From contig JAQFVV010006341.1 in NCBI GenBank assembly GCA_028023455.1, positions 2,170,001-2,234,000 on the forward strand: a stretch of 64,000 nucleotides of DNA. Reading direction: 5' to 3'. The position numbers and the translations under genes were made by a program. The notes under the pieces were generated by a model, which saw nothing but the letters and a program-made list of their open reading frames with translations, ran no database searches and was not told the DNA's origin. How positions within the stretch are numbered: the stretch's first letter is position 1; each line of letters opens with the position of its first letter. The stretch comes from Epiperipatus broadwayi. Lineage: Eukaryota; Onychophora; Udeonychophora; Euonychophora; Peripatidae. Shown piece by piece: positions 11,815 to 25,804 of the stretch.

Positions 11815-12752
11815 TTGTTACAAGTTGTCTTGAGTCATTTTTCTTATGTGCTAAATAAAAGTGTATTTGCGTAATACTTGCAATACTTTTCTTGAGTCCA
11901 AAATCATTTATGAAATCTCAAATTTAATACACCAGATAGACAATTGTAAGCAGATCCAAATATTTCAGTATATTTCAATTTAATAAGAATTATTTGTGGA
12001 ATTGAAACTTCAGACCAGAACATTTTATTTTATGTGTGTGTAAAATCACTTTATTCCCAAACTAGTAGGTTTTGGTTGCACATAGTTCCATACACATTTA
12101 AGTGAGATGTCTAAGTAATAAATCTTAGTTAAATTATTGTGTTGTCATGGATGATGGAAGGACACAAAAGCACCCTTGTCTTTTCATCATTCCGACTGAG
12201 ATTCTGGATTGAAAAAGGGCTGTATTATTCAAAATTATGCGTTGTTATTGAATATGGTTATCATCTCGTTAAATATTATAATAGTAGATATGTGGATGAA
12301 GACACCTGGAATTTAAATAAGGTAAATGTTTCCTATAGCCGACCAGAATGTCAGTCATATGCGACAACACAATACTGCCGAGCATTTTATTAAATATAAC
12401 AGAGAACCCTGAGATTAGTGTCATTATTATAGGTGCTCTTAAATAAGGAATTGATTAATCATGATCAATAATACAATTGTGGCATGGCTAGAGAAATTGA
12501 AACTTCTGATTGTATAATAATAAAATATTGAGATCATATTGGCAAATTAATGAATGTTTTATTTTAGTCAGTAATATTAACAATGACCTAAAATCATCAT
12601 CATCATTGTCGAACAGTGCAAGTACTTACAGCTCAGAGAATGTGTTTTGGATAGAGAGAGAATGTTAGTTTATTCTAAATTTTCTTTTTAAATTTATTTT
12701 ATTAATGATAATTTTTTTTTTATTATATCTCTGTCTGAACTGCATATCTCTG
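11815..12752. other. No supported gene
   Basis: An 84-codon open frame at 12139-12393 has no recognisable motif. The rest is A/T-rich. Confidence 0.4.
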
Positions 12753-12958
12753 TAGCTGAATTAGTATAACTAACCTAACGTCCAGCTATATTATATTATA
12801 TGATCTCAAGGAGGCAAAAGAGGGTTTGCTACCCGAATTCTCTTTAATAGAATTAGACTTCCGAATGGGCTTTAATAGAAGAGCCGATCCTTCTTTTACT
12901 AGGTTAGAAATAGCTCATTTATTTTTAATAGAAGCGTCCAATTCTTTTGATTGGGTTA

Positions 12959-12960
<2 letters not shown>
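12753..12960. repeat. Duplicated module copy 1 with internal 40-bp repeats
   Basis: Begins TAGCTGAATTAGTATAAC, and its first 150 bp recur at 13461-13614. Inside it a shorter unit, beginning TTTAATAGAAG and ending GGTTAGAA, occurs about twice (12868-12908 and 12925-12961). The module runs straight into (TA)n. Confidence 0.8.

Positions 12961-13040
<80 letters not shown>
12961..13040. repeat. (TA)n microsatellite, block 1
   Basis: Uninterrupted AT dinucleotides. An open frame across it encodes only a Tyr-Ile run and is not a gene. Confidence 0.95.
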
Positions 13041-13044
<4 letters not shown>

Positions 13045-13126
13045 ATTACAAACATAAAGCTTTGGTTGTGTTTTTAATATTATTTTTATGCTGGTCTGGT
13101 TGAAGTTTGGATTTGGGGTGGTTTTG

Positions 13127-13130
<4 letters not shown>

Positions 13131-13201
<71 letters not shown>
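13131..13201. repeat. (TA)n microsatellite, block 2
   Basis: Uninterrupted TA dinucleotides immediately upstream of a hammerhead-like core at 13205-13233 (see findings). Confidence 0.95.
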
Positions 13202-13203
<2 letters not shown>

Positions 13204-13260
13204 TTCTGATGAAAACAGTCCTCTGGGTTGAAATATTATATTATTTATTGGATTTATGTC

Positions 13261-13266
<6 letters not shown>

Positions 13267-13322
<56 letters not shown>
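13267..13322. repeat. (TA)n microsatellite, block 3
   Basis: Third TA block within 360 bp. Confidence 0.95.
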
Positions 13323-13327
<5 letters not shown>

Positions 13328-13460
13328 AGAGATTAATACATAAATTACATATATAAAAATATCCGTGCAACCTTTTAGCAAAAGAAAATAAAGTACATTA
13401 TATCAATTTTAATATGCAATAAGATAAATAAAATAAAAACATTATAAATGCTTATATTTA

Positions 13461-13614
13461 TAGCTGAATTAGTATAACTAACCTAACGTCCAGCTATATT
13501 ATATTATATGATCTCAAGGAGGCAAAAGAGGGTTTGCTACCCGAATTCTCTTTAATAGAATTAGACTTCCGAAGGGATTTCATAGAAGAGAAGATCCTCT
13601 TTTACTAGGTTAGA
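13461..13614. repeat. Duplicated module copy 2
   Basis: Direct repeat of 12753-12908, sharing CCTAACGTCCAGCTA and GAGGCAAAAGAGGG, with small indels near its end. It lacks the second internal 40-bp unit. Confidence 0.85.
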
Positions 13615-15455
13615 ATATATATCAATAAGTTTATTTATTTTTCCTGAACTATTAATTTAACAATACAACAAGTACAAACAAATTAAATTACTGTCAATAA
13701 TTTATCCTGCTTACTTTTGGGACTGCCAATAATTACACAGTGCATTATTCTTCAAATAGTTTGTTTACTCATCTAATTAAAGTCTATCTGAATTTCTTTC
13801 CATCTGAATTTTAACAGTAAGTAATTTACTAAAACTAACTTTGTTAACATTATCTTTTCTCACTTTCGGAAAAAGCATTTATTTAATTTTGGCAGCCATT
13901 TTTTCCTCTTGACAGTAAGTGACTGCTCTTGACTGTTGTGTGCTAAAGTTCTTTTTATAATATGTTTTGTCTAGAGTAATCATTCTGGGGGAAAACTGTC
14001 AGTGCAATTACTGGGTACCTAACTAGTGAAATCAAGTAGATAGTTGGGCAAAACAGCATATTCCAGTAAAATCCTAAGCTATCAATCACACTTATACCTC
14101 TATCATAAATTAGATAGTAAGTTTAATTCTACATGACTCCAATTTTGGAGGATGGTAAATGAGTTTCATAGTGACAAAACAATGCTGATGTGCACTGACA
14201 AAACTGAATACCAAAGATTGTTGAAACCATTTCTGGTTATGCTATTATCTGTAAGTTTTGCACTGCTTTTCTACAACCTATTCTTTAAAAAAAAAATTAC
14301 ATTAAGTGGTCACCTGACACATGTTATGAGCATGCTAATGATAAAATAGCATTAAAAATATATATAATCCAATTATTTCCTTCTTTTTTTTTAAATAGTA
14401 ACTATTAACATAGATAAGGTATGGTCAAATATTATCAATCTTCCAATGGCTTTTTTTTATTTGTTTTTATTAAAAGCAACTCAAAAGAATGAATATATAG
14501 CTTAAAAATTCTTGACTAATACTAAACAAAAAAAAAATTGTTAATGAATACCAAATACAGAAGGAAAAAACTACTAATAGCACAAAGAAGAAAATTATAT
14601 AAAAATTAGAAGTATAATAAGTATACAGATGAACATTATAAAAATAATGAGAAAGTCAGATAAAAGGTTTAGGCATTAAAAGCAGGAGGTATTACCAAGC
14701 AAATTCAGAAGAACAGTGTAATTTCCAGTATATACAGAAATCTCAAAGATCAAAAACTAAATGATAATAAAAAAAAAGTTGAACATACAAATAAAATGAA
14801 TTTTTGATTAGTCAAACCATCTAACCTGAATGTTAGAACAATATTCACTTGAAGATTGAATTTGAGACATTTGTATCAATGATAAAGGCAAAAAAAAGAT
14901 AGAGCTTTGACTCACAGCAATAATTACAGAAGAAATATTGGATAATCTAACCACTTTAATGTGAAAAGTTAAAAAAAGCTAAGATATTCATTTAGTGATT
15001 TTCATGGGTAAACTATACATTAAGACATAATTTATAACACATTAAATAAAAAATCATAGAAATATCTAAAATAACTGCTGGAATCCAATTTCTGGTTGAA
15101 TATTAAAAGCAAAGATAATTGTGATCTTAATTTTTTGAAAGACTCCATAAATAAAAATAATTACCATTGTTAGCTCAGTTGTTTTGAATATCATACTGTT
15201 CCAACATTTAATGGCTTTTACTCTAACCGTGAAAAAGAGATAATAACAAGAATAATAGTTAAATACCATCTCTCAGTTTTGAGGATATTTTGGGATTACG
15301 GTTGTTGTGACGTAATCGTTTGTCCATAATTATTCTAAAACTTTATGATTGTTACTTTTTAGCAAACTTTATACTTAAAAAATTAGTTTTTTAATTTGAA
15401 AAAAAAAAAAAGGATTATGAATACGTACATTGCGAATATATTTGGACGTATCACT
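13615..15455. other. No supported gene
   Basis: A/T-rich. 15310-15355 resembles 15690-15735 in direct orientation (TAATCG, then CATAATTATTCTAA versus CATAATAATTCTAA), so the foldback element that follows is flanked by related sequence. Confidence 0.4.
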
Positions 15456-15680
15456 TTAGCAAACGATATATTTAAAAATGAGTTTTTGAATTCAAGTTAA
15501 TTTTAAAAATTTATTATGAATACGATATAAATAAAATATTTGGGGAATAAAAAAATTAGTAAGCAAGAGCAATTTTCGATATTGTTTATTTAATTCAAAT
15601 CTTTTATTTACATCGTATTCATATTTTTTTAAAATTAACGTGAATTCAAAAACTCATTTTTTAAACATAACGTTTGCTAA
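15456..15680. mobile_element. Foldback MITE-like inverted repeat
   Basis: Left arm 15456-15536 and right arm 15602-15680 are imperfect inverted repeats of about 80 bp around a 65-bp loop. Arm ends read TTAGCAAACG and CGTTTGCTAA. No open frame lies between them, so this is a non-autonomous hairpin element of unknown superfamily. Confidence 0.8.
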
Positions 15681-18600
15681 TGGCGCTGCTGGAACATAAT
15701 CGCCCGGGCATAATAATTCTAACTTTGTGAATTATTCGAACACTTTAGATTTATTTTTTGAAAGATTATTATTTATTCAATAAATTACTACAGGTAAATT
15801 AATTTTGACAAGAGATGCGTGTACCCACGCCATCTATTGAAGGCATGCCACTGCTACGAACTCATCAGTTATTATTACTTACACTAGTTTAATTACAACA
15901 TCTAAATATTTGCTCACAAAAAGCAATAGTTAATTCAATTATGAAGTCTCTTATGAAGTATTAACTTACATTTTTAAATATCCAAAATACACAAATATTA
16001 ATGCGTGAAATATATGTAGACCTTTAAAAGTACATTACTTATAAACTCACCTTTGTTTTACATGAGAACGATGGCAGTTCCTGTTTTCATCTCAAGGTTC
16101 TCTTTTGCATCGCCATCTACTGGAATTACTTAATTTTCAAACAAATAAATGTTTTCCTGAAGGTTTGTGATGATAGTATAAATACAGTTTCCATCATCTA
16201 ATATTAAGTATTGAATGTCTTAGAAAAATTTAACTTTATTTAAATTTTCTAATTACATTCAACTATTAGTAGTAGCAGACAGATTAATTTTTGATATTAA
16301 TTTTTATGACGTGTTAGTAAATGAAATATTAGAGATGCGCTGACAAGAAAGAATGATTCATGCATTGAAAAAGTAAAAAAAATATTAATTTTAATTGTCC
16401 AATAAACGAATTGTTGTGCTTAAAATTAGCGTGTTTGTGTACTATTTAACATTTTTATTGATTTAACAAATTTATATATTAACGTCATTTACAAATAGCC
16501 CAAGAGTTTTTAAGATTTAAACTATTTAAAAAACTATACATTATAAATAAATGAAACAATTAAGTATTTATCTTTTTACATTTTATTTTTTCTGACTTTG
16601 AATTTTATTTTTCACCAATTTTTTTGTATTTTTATTTGCGTCCACCGTTCCCGCTATTCTTTTTCTACATTAAATTCATTTTTAAATTTTCGATAAATTT
16701 ATCTTTTCTCTAATAAGGATTAATCTGGTATTCCTAACTTTGGTATCTGAAACATATTTAATTTATTTTGCTGTAGTTCAGGTTATTTTACTAATTTATA
16801 AGACTTAGCAAATAATTAGTAATCCATTGAGAAAGTTAACTCCAATAATCTTTATTAAAACTTAAGAAATTTCTCCCAAAACTATGAACATTTATTTTGA
16901 GTTAGATTCATATTGTATAAAGATTTAACTTTCATTAATCCACTGTGAAATAATCAATAGAGTTTCCAAACAGGTTGAAAGACAAAATGATTTGAATGAT
17001 GTTACAACAATTATCCCATGAGCAATTTTTCAAATTTCTATTAATAGTTGAAGAGAGTAAATTAAATTTTCTTTAAAATAATATTTGGTGTTAATCCTTG
17101 ATGTTGTAGTTTATGCATTTAATTTGAGAAGGTACATTTTTTCCAGCTAGCAAAATGCCCAGAGTAAATTTGTCTACACTGCCATTATGAAGAAGACAAA
17201 CTATTTTAAAATTTAATTCAACAGGGTCCTGCATGCATTATGGCTTGACAAAGTCTGATTGAATTTTGACAAGAGGTTCTATTTATGACTTATGGACACC
17301 TGGTATCTTAATTCATCAAAATTGTTCAAAAATCTTTTCTGCTTTAAATGTTTTACAGTTAAAATCTTTCCCATTGCTATGGTAATATGGAAGAGCAGTA
17401 GATGATAAATGCCTGGGTTTGTTCTAAGCAGAAAAATTTGAGACAATGATTAAAATGAAAATTAAAAAAAAATAATGCCATATCTTTAATATTGTACAAT
17501 AATTTATTTGACAATTAAATAATTTATAATATCCCCATAACGTTGTCAGATTTTTTTTAATTTATAAATTTATTTTTTAAATACTTTATAACTGTATTAT
17601 AATACGATATAAAATAAATTAATTGAATAGTTTTAAGCTTAAAAATTTATAAATTGACTGTTTTAAACGTACAGAAGGCACACATATACTTTTAAATGGA
17701 ATGTTAGCTTTACCTTTCTAGTCATATGTAATCATAAATATGTAATGATCACAAGACAATTATTGAAGAACTGTTTTAAATACAATGTTTTGATCTTGTG
17801 TATTTTATTCTGTATGTATGTTTTTTATAATATAAATTTTATGTGTGTGTTTTCTGTTTGTACTTAAAAAAATCAACTGCACTTTTAAAAAAAATAATAA
17901 CAAAGACATGTATTTTAGATACACATTGATCAACAAAATCTGTTCAGAAGACATTTTTTCTATAGACTTTTTACAAATTTTTATTTTCTTAAGTAATACT
18001 ATGAGAAACTATTACATTTACTTTTTGATTATATTACTTGCCATCTGACCAATGATAGTGGTGGATTTATTTTGTTTAACTTGAAAAAAAGCTAATAAAA
18101 TATTTACAATTTTTTGCTACATTATTTTATTATGATGGTAAGTATTAGGTATTGAAACAGTAAGATTAGCTTTACAAATCTTCGTTTCACCTTCCCTCAC
18201 TTCTTTCCTATCCCCATACCCTAGTTTAAACCCCAATTTATCGTAGTGTGTCTGTACTGCCGCTTATATGCTGAAATCCCGCCTAAATTAGATCATGAAT
18301 GTATTAATGCTTGTGAAGATGTAATTTTAAAACCCTAGCTTTCATTTATAAATTGCGAGTATGTCTATGTATACATATTCATTTTAAAAAGTAGGTCATA
18401 TAAATTTACACACAGACTGCTATAATACATTTTTAAAACTTAAAAAAAAAAAAAAATGGTTTAAAGTTATTTTTGTTTAAATCTATTTATTTTAGAAATA
18501 TTACCTTCGTAATATTTGTTTTCATTAACCGTAAATAGATTTAATCATTTAGAATTTAAAGAGTAAATAATTTTGTTGTTTTTAGATTTATAAAAATCAT

Positions 18601-21238
18601 GCCACATATTTTCTGTCAATAGTAAATGAGGATTGGGAAGAGAACATTAGGCTTAATTAGCTAAATTTTGTAAAATCCATTAATTAGTGGTTTAAATATT
18701 TTGCCATCAGATATACAACAGATGTCCACTCAGGTATTTTATTAATTAAAATATTGTTAAAACAAAATTGAAGTTCTAATCCGAATATCTTAAGAGTAAA
18801 ATTAATTACTAATCCCTGTTTTCAGATGTTCCGATAAGTTGGCAGCTTTTAATTCTGCATCTATTTTTGGTTCTAGATTCATTGCCACAGGGTAGTAAGC
18901 TCTCTTGGTATATATAGGGCCGATTTTATTAAATAATATACTATGCTTATTCTATGCTTTTGCTATTATTCCATTCTGCTTATTCTTAGTCTGTGTTCAG
19001 CTTTAAATATATTGTGTTTTGATTATGCTTTATTAGTTGAATTATTTTGAGAAGCATATTTTTATTAAAGTTGAAGTTCACTGAGATTTTAAAGTTATTA
19101 ATTTATTACAAGAAGCTAAAGCCAGCCCTATACCTTTAGAAAAATTTGTAAAATGCCAGCCTTGTCTATTGAAAGCAGAATGTCTGAATAGAAGCTGCTG
19201 GGAAGGCTCTCTTTCTGCTCAGGAAAATGCCAAACCTGCTGCATATACCATCAGATGTCCATACCTATTGTAAAGTGCCACTGCTGCTGAAAATGTGGCA
19301 ACTTTTGATCATGGACCAAAGAAGCTGCCACCTCAAAAAAAATGCTGCTTAACTTCTATTAAAGCTCCGAATTAAAGTCAACCGGAGAAGACAAAAATAT
19401 GCATGAACTGTCCAATTTAACTCCAATTAACCCAAGAACTCTTGTGTTGTATATTTCATTTTAATGCTAGCTAAATTTTAAATGTATTTTTTTATTATAA
19501 AACTGCATTTCTATTTAAAATGTTTTGTAATCTAACTTGCGTGTTTTCTCTATCCTTGGATTGATATTTTCTATTTTATATATGCTAATTTATTTTATGT
19601 CTTTTATTATAGTAGTGTGCTTAGATAGTCATTGACCGAGCAAATTATTTATTTTCCTTTTTTTTAGGGTGCCGCCATATTTGGCTGATTAATTGTACAA
19701 TTGAACCCTTAGCAAATGTCTTATAAAATCACTTATTCAAGGGCTACTTAATTTTATTCCTTATTAATCTTTTAAATAATTATGTTTTTCAAGAAAGGTA
19801 TATTTCTTTTCTTTTATATAATGTGAGGATATGCACGAAGTTAATAAGTGGACTATAATATAGAGAAATGTATGACTACATATAATCTCATGAATACCTT
19901 TTAAATCATGCATTCCCCTCCATTTTCTTATTAAAGTAACTTGTCTTATTGTAGGTATCACATAATTTATGAACTGTAAAAGTTGAGGTCAAGAATGTGC
20001 GTACCATCTTCAATTTATTTAGGAATGGATTAAGCACCTTTACTTACTTAGTAATCCCTTCTATATTCGTTTATGCTTTATATTGTGTGTTATCAGTGTA
20101 GGCATATGGGTTGTTGAGACCTGCTTTATTTCTCTAGGGATTTACAGCTCAGACCTTTCCCTTTCTTCTCACGGTTTCCAGATAGTGTATGCACTAAAAA
20201 GCCATACCTGGGAATTTTATGCTTAAGTCACCCAGTGACAGATTTCATGGTACGATGCCAGACTCAGACTGTTTGTGACAAAACCTTCTATGGGGTCCAT
20301 GGCGAGATGCCATCCCTTCTGCTTTAATTTTTTATTTATTATTATATTTTAATTCACAAAGCCACATGGTTTTAACATATCACACTCCATCCTGTACATT
20401 TATCCTCCTCTGATACCACCAATCTCTTTTAATATTAAAGTTGATATTTTATTCAATTGCCCACATCTTAATCACTTCTATGCCTCTAGCTCAGCGAGCT
20501 TTCGTCCACACTATTCTTGAATTCAATACAAGTTCTTTTATCCCATATTAAATGTATAAGTTGATTTAAGCAAACACTTATTGTATTCGCCATAGGCCTC
20601 ATATATCTTGAAATCAACCTTTCTTTATGTAACTGTACTTTTGTTTAAGCACATTATTATAATATCTTGTATTAACCTGAGGCATAGAGTATATAAATTA
20701 ACAAGCCATTATTGTAAACTAAATGGCACTGCATTTAAATTTTGTTTAAAACTATATCTTTTTAATGATTTAATGGCATGGTCTGGTTTATCCCGACAAT
20801 GCTTATATTGATAATGTTCATTTAATAAACCACATTAAATTTTAAATTTGAATATATTTATTTATTTTCATCGATCCACACCATTACCTCGGTCTATATC
20901 ACATTATATATATATTTTGTACCATCCATAGTTGTTAGTTAGCGAACCTAATGATGTACTTTAATATAGAGTCTCTTGCTTCTCCCTGACCACTGGCACT
21001 TGCCAGAAACTATGCTATTAGTAGTGTCAGATGTGTTATCACATAGGTGGAGCTGTGGAGTAGAAACTTTGGATTCGAACTTGGGATTTCTGGGAGTTTC
21101 ATGTCTGGGGTTCGAATTCTGCAGTGTGTTAGCGAGATACAGGATCTGATTGTTACAATATATATACACACATGTATGTATATTTGTAAACAATGCAATT
21201 GATTTAACATGTAGTAATAACGTATCCATTGATAATTT
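15681..21238. other. No supported gene in 5.5 kb
   Basis: Mostly A/T-rich. Less biased patches at 19130-19400 and 20100-20300 show neither coding nor known repeat signatures. Related CGCCATCTAYTGRA motifs occur near 15829 and 16110. A GGTTCGAATTC motif near 21109 resembles a tRNA B box but has no A box partner. Confidence 0.4.
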
Positions 21239-21738
21239 NNNNNNNNNNNNNNNNNNNNNNNNNNNNNNNNNNNNNNNNNNNNNNNNNNNNNNNNNNNNNN
21301 NNNNNNNNNNNNNNNNNNNNNNNNNNNNNNNNNNNNNNNNNNNNNNNNNNNNNNNNNNNNNNNNNNNNNNNNNNNNNNNNNNNNNNNNNNNNNNNNNNNN
21401 NNNNNNNNNNNNNNNNNNNNNNNNNNNNNNNNNNNNNNNNNNNNNNNNNNNNNNNNNNNNNNNNNNNNNNNNNNNNNNNNNNNNNNNNNNNNNNNNNNNN
21501 NNNNNNNNNNNNNNNNNNNNNNNNNNNNNNNNNNNNNNNNNNNNNNNNNNNNNNNNNNNNNNNNNNNNNNNNNNNNNNNNNNNNNNNNNNNNNNNNNNNN
21601 NNNNNNNNNNNNNNNNNNNNNNNNNNNNNNNNNNNNNNNNNNNNNNNNNNNNNNNNNNNNNNNNNNNNNNNNNNNNNNNNNNNNNNNNNNNNNNNNNNNN
21701 NNNNNNNNNNNNNNNNNNNNNNNNNNNNNNNNNNNNNN
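21239..21738. other. Assembly gap of exactly 500 N
   Basis: Unresolved bases. The round length suggests a placeholder of unknown true size. The right edge is microsatellite, which probably caused the break. Confidence 1.
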
Positions 21739-22337
<599 letters not shown>

Positions 22338-22350
22338 TAAATAAAAAAAT

Positions 22351-23126
22351 CTTGTTGCCACAACCTATTTTCTGCATCACAAGAGAATGTACTTCAAAAT
22401 AGATCCTTTTTGCAGACTGTGTCATCGATCAGAAGAAACCTTACAACACATGCTATACCAATGTACAGCACTCGAACACATAAGAAAAATAATTTCTGAC
22501 ACCTACAGAAAACCTAACACATCAATTGAAAATATAATTGCTGCATACAAAACAAAATCAATACCAAACATTAGAGCAGCTACTTTTATTCTATATGCTT
22601 TTTGGTGTACAAGGTGCACTTTTTTAATAGGAAATAACACCAGGCGGCATCCAGCTACCTTTCGCAACAAATTAACACAAATAAGGAATCGAGATAAAAT
22701 CATAACAAACCCCCACTTATATGCTGCAACATGGTCACTACTAAAAGAACAATCAATACTATAACACAACACTAAGTATCTGACAAAAAATACTAGAGAA
22801 AAACTTTTTCAATAGCTTCTCAGATTTTTAATTATATGCATACAAGCTATAAACAGCAAAAAGATCAAAAAAGCAACTTATACATCAACTATTATGATTT
22901 TTTTAAGGACTCATTCATGTCACAAAAGTTCAAACAACTCAAGAAGCCATAAATTGAACTATATCATTCAAATATTCATTTTTTATGTAACAGAATAAAT
23001 CAATGTATATACCAAAATTATGTAAACCACTTTTAATGTAACCTTTTATAGAATCAATAAAATGCCTTTTTGAAAGATGATGATGATGATGATGATGATG
23101 ATAATAATAATAATAATAATAATAAT
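22351..23126 (+). mobile_element. 5'-truncated LINE, C-terminal zinc-knuckle end
   Basis: An open frame to 22764 encodes the C-terminus of a non-LTR retrotransposon ORF2. FCRLCHRSEETLQHMLYQC is the CxxC...HxxxxC knuckle that follows the RT/RNase H region in Jockey/I/R1-like LINEs. The readable frame starts around 22351, directly against the (TAA)n tract, so the copy is 5' truncated there. A 3' UTR of about 300 bp ends in (GAT)n then (AAT)n at 23080-23126, a repeat tail typical of several LINE clades. The coding fragment is undamaged over about 130 codons, so insertion was fairly recent. Clade assignment is not possible without the RT domain. Confidence 0.78.
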
Positions 23127-23258
23127 TTCTAAATAAGCTAAATACAAGTGAATGATAGTTATTTAGAAGAGCACAAGTTGAATAAAATGTAATAGTAAAA
23201 AATTAATAGTAATTAAAACAAAATTTTGGAAATAAACATGTAAAATTAACATAAATAG

Positions 23259-23342
23259 ATATTTACTAAGGCTGTAACCTTTAAGAATAAGCGTCTGAAA
23301 TATTCGACGCTTATTCTTAAAGGTTACAGCCTTAGTAAATAT
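23259..23342. repeat. Perfect 37-bp inverted repeat (hairpin)
   Basis: Left arm 23259-23295 and right arm 23306-23342 are exact reverse complements around a 10-nt loop (TGAAATATTC). Arms contain AAGGCTGTAACC and AATAAGCGTC. Confidence 0.95.
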
Positions 23343-23439
23343 TACTTAATATAATAATGTGCGTTTAATAAAATTTATAATTATAAATAGATATTATTTA
23401 ATGAAATTTTTACGGTTGTACGATGGATGTCAAATGTTT

Positions 23440-25130
23440 TATATCTGATTCATATTTTGTCACTTTTACTAACATACATGCTGAACTAGATTAGATTCAT
23501 CTGTCATTCTATTTGTTGAACTGTCTTTAATTAAATTCATTTCTGAAAACAATGATTCAATGCATGTGTAGAGGATAAAATTGATAATATAACAGTCACT
23601 ATTTTTTTAAAAATTAAATGTTCCAGGAATAGCATTCCAAGCATTCAGTAGTTCCTCTTCAGCATTCTTTTTACATATACCCAAGAATCAATCATTTTCC
23701 ATTGTTTCTAACTCACTCTTCAAATCAATAGATTTCTGTTTCCATATAGAACTGGATTGAAAATCAACTGATTGCATTTCCATATCTTCCAAATTAAGCC
23801 ACTGAAAAATTTCTAACTTGAGACTATCCATTGATATTATGTTTAGGTATAAAATAAATTTTGATGTTTCTAAAAATTGTTTGAACTATGTAAATCTTAA
23901 AGAAAATTCATCAATTATCGATTGAATAACAGTACAAAACTTTTGTGTCATTTTCTCATGAGATTCTAAATCAGTCAAGAACTTTTTTATATTTGAAAAA
24001 TATTTGAAGGTGTAAGAAATAACATCACGGTTGAAGATTTATAATTTAACTTCAAATGCTTTGATCAAATGAAACATGATAACAATTGTCTTAATATAAT
24101 CTTTCAGTTTCACATTCATATCAGTAAAAATATTAATTTCGAAAGCCATTCAACATCCATTAATTCATTATATTTTTCAATGATTTTCTCATTATGTAAA
24201 AACAGTATACTTTCATCTAAACACAGAATGAATCTTTGACGAACTTTTCCTCAGACATTGTTGTACATAAGTAAACCATTGTATACTGAGTTCACCTCAT
24301 TCAATAAATTTAAATTTTTTTGTTTATTTAGAGTTTGTGTAGATATAAAATTGATTAACTTAGTCACAACATTCAGAACATCATCCAGTGGCTTAAAGCT
24401 GGCCTTTGTGGATAAAAACCTACTGATGTATAATGCAATGAAAACCCAAAATTTTAATGTCCAATACAGTTGGTAAATAAACTGAGAAAACCATTTTCTT
24501 TTTCAATTATACTTCAAGCACCATTTGTAGTTATTGATATAATTTTGACAACATCTGCTTGTTTCTCAATGAAAACATTTGAAACTTCGTTGCAAATATC
24601 TATTCCTTTTGTTGCTATTACTAATAAGATTAAACTGATCAATTCTTCTTTGATATTATCCCAACACAATAGCAAATAAAAATAGCCAAACGAGATAATC
24701 CATTTATGTCTGTACTTTCATCAAAGCAGAGAGAAATTAAACTAAAAGATTTTATATCTCTTTTTTCGTTGGTAAGTTATGTTGTTAGCCATTTGCAGGA
24801 TTTTTTCTTTAACTGTATTTCTAGCCAATAATAAATCTTTTATTGTCTGATAATTTTTGCTTTGTTTTCGAAATAAACTGGTACACATTTCATCCAAACT
24901 TCTTTCATATATACTCTATCATTAAAAAGTTTCCCATGTTTGGCAACTACATTTGAAGTAAAATATCTAGTCAGCAGTTATATTTGAAAGATTTTCGATA
25001 AATTTCATTATAGATGTTGATTGAATATTTATATTTTTAAATGTTTGGGCAATATATTCTTTTCCTTTATAAAACACATACACTGCCTTAGTGCCTTTGT
25101 TAATCAGGCCATCTCATCAATCAACCAACT
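23440..25130 (-). pseudogene. hAT transposase pseudogene (GTF2IRD2/SCAND3/ZBED-like)
   Basis: Minus-strand conceptual translation with frameshifts gives the hallmark blocks of the hAT transposases that are also domesticated as GTF2IRD2, SCAND3 and ZBED5: AKHGKLFNDRVYMKE (near 24940), LLLARNTVKEKILQMANNI (near 24810), the catalytic-aspartate block FDESTDINGLSRLAIF (near 24715), VVKIISITTNGA (near 24540), and the C-terminal MNLIKDSSTNRMTDESNL (near 23500). The BED/CxxC zinc finger is not found upstream. Stops and frameshifts make it non-functional. It is a different hAT lineage from the ZMYM1-like copy at 345-2400. No terminal repeats were identified. Confidence 0.82.
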
Positions 25131-25804
25131 TTGAAATTCTCTACTGCTTGACAATTTTTGTTTTTTTTTTATTTTCACTAGTCGTAATAACATAATGGTG
25201 ACAAATTTATTTAAAAGTAAATTTAAATGTGCTTTAATAATTTTATAAATCAAAGATTTATTCTATGTTAAAATATATTATTATCATTACATTTCACTTT
25301 TACAACAAAACTTCAAGCAAAAAAAACATCATTTGATTGTGTTGATTATGCATGTCATTTTTCATGATTTTGATTACATTAAAAAAATGTATGGTATCAA
25401 CACATCTAGACCAAAAAAGATTAGGACAGAAACCATTTTATTACTTTTACTTTAGATTTGAAAAAATTTACTTCAAAGAGTTATATAATATTTTATTGAG
25501 TTTACTTTCTAGTTTTATTGGAATCATTTGACAGGTTTATAGAATATAATACCACAGTATACCAGTAACACTTTATTTGACTTAAAATATTATTCCCACC
25601 TACATTGCTTCCAATCAGTTCAATTGTAAATTGAATTCTAATATAATATTATATTTATTTATTTTACTTTTAGTTTACTGCAAATTTTTGTTAGTACAGA
25701 TTTTAGCAACAAAAAAAATATTGAATAATTTAAAGCTTAGAAAATTATGATATGTAACACGTGCCAGTAAAAAATTCGAACATGTCATAGATTCGACATC
25801 ATTG
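25131..25804. other. No supported gene
   Basis: A/T-rich sequence between the hAT transposase remnant and the hAT MITE. It may be the remaining 5' flank of the former. Confidence 0.4.

Noticed and set aside
12826-13077. 83-codon open frame with a Tyr-Ile run
   Set aside because: Product of translating the (TA)n microsatellite and the duplicated module.
21100-21120. tRNA B-box-like GGTTCGAATTC
   Set aside because: No A box at the right distance and no cloverleaf.
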